Of a stretch of 64,000 nucleotides of DNA, positions 57,657-64,000 are shown piece after piece. The DNA is from Hirudinaria manillensis (taxonomy: Eukaryota; Annelida; Clitellata; Hirudinida; Hirudinidae). The notes beneath the pieces were generated by a model. The model did not search any database and was not told where the DNA came from. It was given only the letters and a program-made list of their open reading frames with translations. The position numbers and the translations under genes are program-made. Positions within the stretch are counted from its first letter, which is position 1, and each line of letters starts with the position of its first letter. The DNA lies in the NCBI GenBank assembly GCA_034509925.1, contig CM067529.1, positions 7,045,501-7,109,500 of the forward strand. The letters are read 5' to 3'.

Positions 57657-58599
57657 TTATCCTTGGCAAACAGAAGAAGAAGAAGAAAGCGAAGTTGAAC
57701 TGATGTAAGTACTCGTACTCGGACTTTTGGCATACACATCTGAGTCACTCGAGTGATTTTTGGATAACGAATTCGGGGAACTTTTGGGAGGCTTTTTGTG
57801 AGTATCTGGTCCCGTACAAAGTCCATTGGGGTAATGTATTCCATTTACTTTCTTACAGTAATATGGCTTTCTTTCAGTTGTATGATTAGTTAAATTCGGG
57901 CTTGATGTGGCCTTGTCGTGCTTTCCAGGAGATGAATGTGGCTCTTTGTCGCTCGCCGCTTTTGTTATATTTTGTCCATTTTGGATCTGCAATGTGATAA
58001 GGAATGATTTTAATATTTTCTCACCGTGAAATAAATGAAAGAAATGAAATTAGCTAGAACTTGATCGTCCCACGCCTTTGAATAATCTTTTTGGACTCTC
58101 TTGTCAGCCTTCCAAACTCCCTCGTAAATGACTCCATTGCTCGCATATCTGTAAAGGCCTGGCCCATGTCTAACGTGTTTGTGCCATTTACCTCGATAAA
58201 TATCCCCGTTAGTGTAACAGTAAGTCCCAAGTCCTTCCCTTTTGTCATTGACCCAATTTCCTGATTTCCAAAATTGTTACTAAATGTTATAATTAAAAGA
58301 ACCAAAGTTAATACAAGGTGATGAGATTCTTATATAAAATCAAACCACCTTACCTGCGTATCTTGATCCATCAGTATAGTGGTAAACTCCATATCCATGT
58401 TTAGCATTTTGACGCCAATTACCTTCATAGATGGCGCCTGATTTAAACCTTAAAGTTGCATGCTGAATATTTATAAGTTTGTAATTTATAATTCGAAAGC
58501 ATTTGCTCACGTATACATTCCAAGTCCATGCCTTTTCCCATTTAGTATTTCTCCCTGATAAACTTCTCCATTTGGTAAAATATAAACCCCATTTGCCAA
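57657..58599 (-). CDS. MORN-repeat protein, radial spoke head 1 (RSPH1)-like; 5' end unresolved
   Basis: Minus-strand exons: about 58511-58599, 58354-58448, 58025-58260, 57657-57986, ending TAA. At least five consecutive MORN repeats: LPNGEVYQGEILNGKRHGLG, FKSGAIYEGNWRQNAKHGYG, YTDGSRYAGNWVNDKREGLG, YTNGDIYRGKWHKHVRHGPG and ASNGVIYEGVW. Order and inter-repeat words (GKRHG then TFKSGA then DGSRY) follow RSPH1, a structural protein at the head of ciliary radial spokes. The last exon encodes a 109-residue Ser/Lys-rich tail ending in a run of serines before VCQG. The upstream boundary at 58599 is a guess: the frame stays open beyond it and no start codon or first MORN unit was found. Other MORN families remain possible. 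Confidence 0.8.
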
Positions 58600-59657
58600 C
58601 TCGAAAGCCACATAATTATCGAAGTAATTTTTACATAAACAATTATTAAAGTAGATTTATTGATGATGATGTAATCAACTGTTTCTTCATACCGCTTTGT
58701 CAGGATATTATCCCAGAAATGAGTTTTAAAGTATTATTGGACTTTTAAAGTATGGAATGTTATTTTTAACTTTCGTAATAACATTAGCCGTAATAGGGCA
58801 GCACTATAAGCAAATACATTGGCATTATGAGGCAATTATTACCCAGATGTTTTATAGACAAATTATTTTTTTTAATTATATTTGTTTTGTACTTTATAAA
58901 ATATATTCATCCAATAATTATTTTGATTTAATAAACCAAAAGGTTTATTTACATAAACTTTGAATGTTAATACTGTCCATCCCCCAATCACCAGACATAA
59001 AGATTTTTTCTTAGATTTTCCCTAGATTTATTTTAAAAGACTAAAAACCTCTTCACGCGGATTTCCTTCGTGCAATGTTTCCGTCTCTCCCATAGCCTCT
59101 CAATAGACGATTGTTATTGCTATAACGGTCGATATAATATTATATATATATATATATTTATATGTACATTCTGTTATTTTAGCATGGATGATATTAAATG
59201 CATTAATTGTTGTTGTGAGGTTTTAAGGAAGACGTCAGAAAAGCTTTAAAAGCAGTTCTGTTAGCGTAGAAATGGTTCATGCTAATGAATTTATTAAAGA
59301 AACCACCTACGCAGACACATCCTGGACATCATGCGCATGATGAAGCAATTGAAATCAATTGTTAATTTGTTACTTTGTTACCCAGGCTTTTATTTTTATA
59401 AATACTTGTTAAGTAACAGCTAACTTAATAAAATTATAAAATTTAATTGCAACGATTTATAGCTTTTTAATTAATAGTGAATATTGAAGAAGACAATTTT
59501 GTTATTTTTATTAAGAATTTTCGATCAATTGCCACATTATCAACCATTTGTTTAAAAGAAGACTCCGGAATGTTTTGATAGCACCGCCGTCAACTTGCCA
59601 TAAATCCTAGAGAATAAGGAATCGTTGACTTTTTAAGACTTATTAATATTGTTTAAA
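58600..59657. promoter_or_regulatory. Divergent intergenic region, MORN gene / SPT2
   Basis: It should contain the missing 5' exon of the MORN gene and both promoters. A TA run lies at about 59142-59160. No clear exon was recognised. Confidence 0.4.
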
Positions 59658-62127
59658 ATGGATTACAAAAAGGTTTTAAAAGTAGCCAGCGCTAAACAAC
59701 AAGCCGTTAAAGAGGTGTGTTAAAATATTTTCTAATAATGTTCAATAATCCCAACCATTGAAATTTCACTTATTCGTTATTGCATTTCAAAGATTTCTAA
59801 ATGCTTTACATTTTTGTTAATTATCTTAAGAGATGTTAAGGTTGCTGACATTTTTATCATGGTAAATGCAAAACATATGACCTAGTCATTCATGAACATT
59901 TTTGCATATGTTTTATCTAAAAGGTGCTGCAGTATACAATAATGATATTTTTCATATTATTTATTTAATTCTTAGAAACTACCTCCATCTTCTGCTTTAT
60001 TGAAAGATCTTGGCCCTCCAAAAAAGGAAGAAAAGTCCACAAAGGGGATCAATAGCCCTGGAGTTCAAGCCTTCTTAAAAAATTTAGATACATCTGGTAT
60101 GTATGTAACAAATGCCCATACATTACAGGCTGGAATAATGTTTTGCCAGATTTAAAAAATATCCTAATTAAATGCTTGTTCTTTGCAGCAAGTTCTAAGA
60201 AAGTACAAGAGAATGATAAATGTTATGGTATGTCTGCTAACAATTGTTCAAGTTTACTTTCTTCTGAGGATTTGGATATCAACAATCTTTTCAAGAAGAA
60301 GAAAAGAATGGCACTGTTACCAGACAAGGCCATTTTGGATGTAATGGAGATTTCCAACCTGCAAAAACAGCATCTAAGGAAGAAAGAGGAAGAGAGACGG
60401 GCATCCATCCAAGCAAAAGAAGCCAGGGCTAGAGTAGAGAGAGAAAAACAAAGGGAGGTAGAGAAAGCAGAATCTGATAAGAAAGAAATGCTAAAACGTG
60501 TCATGAACATTCTCAATAAGGACGACAAGCAGCAGTCTTCGTCTGGAACGAAAAGACCGAACGTAATACCAAACAGTAGCCAGCCGGATGCAAAGAAAAT
60601 TAAACTAGGTGCCAACAAAGCTGCAGCCGGCTTCAAAATACCTAGGAAAGATAACCTCAAACGTTCGGCTCCTCGTCCTCCTCCGATGAGGTTCGACGAG
60701 CTGCTGAAAGTTGCAGAGAAGAATAACAAAGACCAGCCGTCTGATGAAAAAGTGCGCGAAATCTTGTCCGTCGACCTCGTGAATACCAAGAAGAAAGATG
60801 CAGACGACAAAAAGGAGAAGCCAACAATTCATCAAAATGCTTTAGAAATCAATTCTAGGCCCCTGTTCACAACATCTCCAAGTATTTCAAATAAATCCAA
60901 CCATTCAAAGCCCAATGGTGGTGGCATTAATTTATCAAAAAGTAAAGAATCCCAGCACAAAAGTTCTGTTTCTTCTCAGAACAACGTTGCCTTTAAGAAG
61001 CCGGCGCCATTGAACGCAAACAAGAACACGGGCGTCTCCTGTAAACCGACCAATGGAAATCCGAGCAAATTTTCAGCTGCTTCCAAAGTGTCGAAAAATG
61101 GCAGCGCCTTACCTGAACGACGGGAGCAACTTTTTAAAAAACCCATGTCGGATGCAAGGGCTGCAATCGGAAAGCCCGGCATCAAAAGCACGTCGTCGAA
61201 TGGTGACAAGAAACCGAACGATCAAGAGGTTCTGGAGGCACTTAATAAAAGTCTTGACACTGCCTCTCCATCCATGAGGAAAGGCATTTTGGAGCTCCTG
61301 CAGAAGTTTGGAGCTCAACAGTCACCTCAGCAAAACAAGGTCGCAAAAGCACCCCAAAAACGGCCGACTCCCGGGCCTTCCTCTGCTAACAACGGACCCG
61401 CGACGGCAAATCAATCGAGAGTTCCAGAAACCAAGCAACGAAGCAACGTCAGTGGTTGGGACAGAGCCATGAGTGCTTTGATACCAAAATCTCAAAAGAC
61501 GGGTACGTTTTTTTTAATTTCTTAAATTTAACTTACAGAAGCGTCTGCATCTATTTCCAATTTCATATGTTGGCAAATAGTGTATTTGTTCTTTTAATTT
61601 ATTATTTTGTGTACAATTTAATTGGTTGGCTTGTCTGCAGACCACAAACAAAAAGACCTCCATGCAAAGAGGAAACACTACGACGATTACGGAGACGAAG
61701 ATTACTCGGACGAAGACGACGACATGGCGGACTTCATCGACGACACCGAAGAGGATGTCGACTACTCCAGAGAAATAGAGAAAATCTTCAAATACGACAA
61801 ATCAAAGTATTCATCCGAACCAAACGTTTCAATAGTTATAATACGTTTGAAATAGAAGATTTAATGAGCTATTTGATTAATTAAAATGCGGGATTTTGCT
61901 GCAAATACGAATAATTCAAGTTATATGTAAAAAATTTTTTTTTATAAATCTACAGGTATGTTGATGAAGATGATGATTTGTCAAACATGGAAAGTAGCCA
62001 CAGAGACATCGAGAAGGAAGAGAGGTACAGCACGAAGATCGGAATTCAGGAGGACTTGGAGGACATAATGAAGGAACGAGAGGAATTGAGGAGGAAAAAA
62101 TTGAAAAAGATGGCCAAACAGCGATGA
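59658..62127 (+). CDS. SPTY2D1: SPT2 homologue, histone H3-H4 chaperone
   Basis: Nuclear protein that binds H3-H4 and DNA during transcription. Exons: 59658-59714, 59976-60096, 60189-61502, 61641-61806, 61956-62127, giving 609 residues. The N-terminus MDYKKVLKVASA matches the family start (MDFREILMIAS in human), followed by GVQAFLKN and a basic coiled region. RPPPMRFDELLKVAEKN is the conserved central motif. A long lysine/serine/proline-rich disordered region fills most of the 1314-nt exon. The conserved SPT2 C-terminal domain is present: YGDEDYSDEDDDMADFIDD, REIEKIFKYDKSKY, IGIQEDLEDIMKEREELRRK and a basic end. Its short helical H3-H4 contact region is intact. It lies about 1 kb from the divergent MORN gene. 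Confidence 0.95.
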
Positions 62128-64000
62128 TTCCGATGCTAATATTTTTATTATCGATGATGCGATTTGTAATCTAGATGTTTATTGTGATAAAATCATACTC
62201 ATATTTTTCTTCAAAGTCCTATCTGAGCAGATTGTGAGTAGATCCACGTACTTGTTTCTTTATCTATGCTGATGAGAAAAATCGTGTCGGATTTTTTTTT
62301 AAAAATGATGATTTATGAAGAGTTTATGCTGCCTTAAAAATTTTTTTTTGGCTGTAAGTAGATATTTATTGTGCTCTGGCGGGCTGTTTTTGGGTGACGA
62401 GTCGGAAAACATATTCCACTAACGTGGTTGGGTCTCATCAATTGTGGCTTGTCAAATCGGTGATACTTTGTTGTTTTTTTTTTGTTGCGATGGGCGATTT
62501 TTTTTACGGAGTTCATTTGGTTTCGTTGTGTTTACTTGCGTGACGGTTCGAAAAAAATTATGAAGTGCTACCGTATTAAGTCGGCACGTTTAATTTAATT
62601 AGCTCTAAATGCTTTTGAATGTCTCATCACTTAAATTTAAAATCTTCAAACTACTTACGAAATCTTGCTCTGAGCGTTATTTGTTTGCTTAGGACTGAAC
62701 AATGCTAAAGTTAAAGACGCCTTAATTTCTGAAGCGAAATAGTGAGGCACTTGAGTTGTCAGGTAATCTTTTGAAAAGATGGAAATCTAAAAAGTCCGAT
62801 CTTACAGCGAATGACATTGTAACACGTTACAAGACGTGCATGGAACATCGTTATCATCACGGGCTAAAGCGACGTAGTTCATCCGCAAATGCTTGTCTAT
62901 GCAAAGTCATAGGCTGGCCATCTAGCGGAAACCCTTTGAGTTCGTTGTGTCTCGTTTGGACGATATTTTATTTGCGTTTGTGTTGTAGACATTTTTTGAT
63001 TTATTTGCTTGAAATTCATTCTTATTTGTATGACTCATGATTACTTAAGCTTATATATATATATGTTAAACATATATGTACATTATGTAGCATTTTGTCC
63101 ATTACCGACGATTCATCTCGCTCCCATTTCTTATTTTCTTATTTAGTTTTGTGCCATTATCCACTTAAACCTCGTAAAATCGGTCGACTTATGAGGTTCT
63201 TTATCGTAGTTTACAAAATTGATGATTTACAAACTATTGGTGCCACGGTCTGCTGCTTGCTGTATTCCTCGGTGTTCCCGTATGTTGAACAAACAATGTA
63301 AATTCTTTCCCAACACAAGGATCTGGTGTAAGATTTTTCTGAATTTGTAAAGGTCACTTCTTAAGAACTCAGTGTTCCCTTCTTACGATACACTCGTGGA
63401 TTTCTTTTTGGATGCCCGTTTCTTACGACCTTGAGTCTATTCTGCTTTAAGCAATTAGTTTTTGTCTTAAAGTCGATTGGCTAATCACCTGGTTGGAAAG
63501 ATCCAAAGCCGATTAGTAACAGTTCCTGGAAGGATTTAGCAGTTGAACGCCACAATAACCAGCAAAAGGCGTTACTAAGTTTTCAGGGAAATGTCGGAAA
63601 GTGACAAAGAAACCAAGGTTTCTTGCTTAGACAAATTATAAAAATATAATATTTAAATATTAGTACTTGAAAGACGATTTTACTGATGACGGTTTTTTTT
63701 TTAATTGACCGAAAATTCAATATTAGTGAAAATTCAATAACATATTGCCGTTTTAACAAGTCGCCTAGATTCCTCTTTTTAAAAATCTCTGAAGCATCTG
63801 GGATTTTACTTAAAATACGTTCGGTGGCAACGGTTTTATTTACAGTTTGATAATTTAAAAACGACAAACAGGGATTTTATGGAATGCTAATTTTAACCAA
63901 GCTTTAAACTGGGATAAACCTAATAAACTCCGGAAAATCACTGAAAATCATGATAAAATCATTAAGAAACCGGAAAGCATGCGAACAGTTCCAAAAATAA
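62128..64000. other. SPT2 3' flank and intergenic sequence to the right edge
   Basis: T-rich flank after SPT2, then no recognisable gene. Open frames at 62756-63040 (plus) and 63583-63867 (minus, containing ILSKIPDASEIFKKRNLGDL) have no known motif, and I cannot tell whether the second is an exon. Confidence 0.5.

Noticed and set aside
57364-57708. 114-codon plus-strand frame after ABCF3
   Set aside because: Overlaps the antisense MORN exon and has no recognisable motif.
60223-60810. 195-codon minus-strand frame
   Set aside because: Antisense shadow of the large SPT2 exon.

Overview
This is animal nuclear DNA. It is AT-rich and full of short trinucleotide repeats. Its protein-coding genes are split into many small exons, and the families present (Kv4/Shal potassium channel, IGF2BP, Tousled-like kinase, MESD, DNA ligase III with a PARP-type zinc finger, ABCF3, SPT2, radial-spoke MORN protein) point to a metazoan, probably an invertebrate. 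I cannot name the phylum. I rebuilt the genes exon by exon from reading frame, splice sites and remembered family motifs. In nearly all of them the exon phases add up without conflict.

Layout: the first coding exon of a Kv4/Shal-like channel runs off the left edge on the minus strand (1591-1778). A repeat-rich region follows to about 8 kb. IGF2BP lies on plus (about 8.06-13.26 kb), then a CpG-dense flank, then a complete Tousled-like kinase on plus (16.80-23.96 kb). After about 3.5 kb without a clear gene comes a CCDC177-like coiled-coil gene on plus (27.55-34.97 kb). From there genes are packed and alternate in orientation: MESD (minus, 35.32-37.20), an MSS51-like MYND protein (plus, 37.84-39.94), two orphan exons (plus, 40.67-40.97), LIG3 (plus, 41.37-47.61), an LRRC71-like LRR protein (minus, 47.89-50.43), ABCF3 (plus, 51.21-57.07), an RSPH1-like MORN protein (minus, 57.66-58.6) and SPT2 (plus, 59.66-62.13). 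The last 1.9 kb has no gene I can support.

The genes do not form one pathway. Themes are chromatin and genome maintenance (TLK, SPT2, LIG3), RNA and translation (IGF2BP, ABCF3), secretion (MESD), mitochondrial regulation (MSS51-like) and probable ciliary proteins (LRRC71-like, RSPH1-like). MESD/MSS51, LRR/ABCF3 and MORN/SPT2 are divergent pairs with 0.6-1.1 kb between start codons. CCDC177-like/MESD, LIG3/LRR and ABCF3/MORN are convergent pairs only about 0.3-0.6 kb apart.

The most notable observations concern splicing. Three introns appear to use GC-AG ends, two of them in the kinase gene (one inside the catalytic loop). Over a third of the donors I tabulated have T at +3. Introns as short as 47 nt and a 23-nt microexon also occur. 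MESD gains its KTEL retention signal only from a tiny separate last exon, so reading through that donor would give a form without it.
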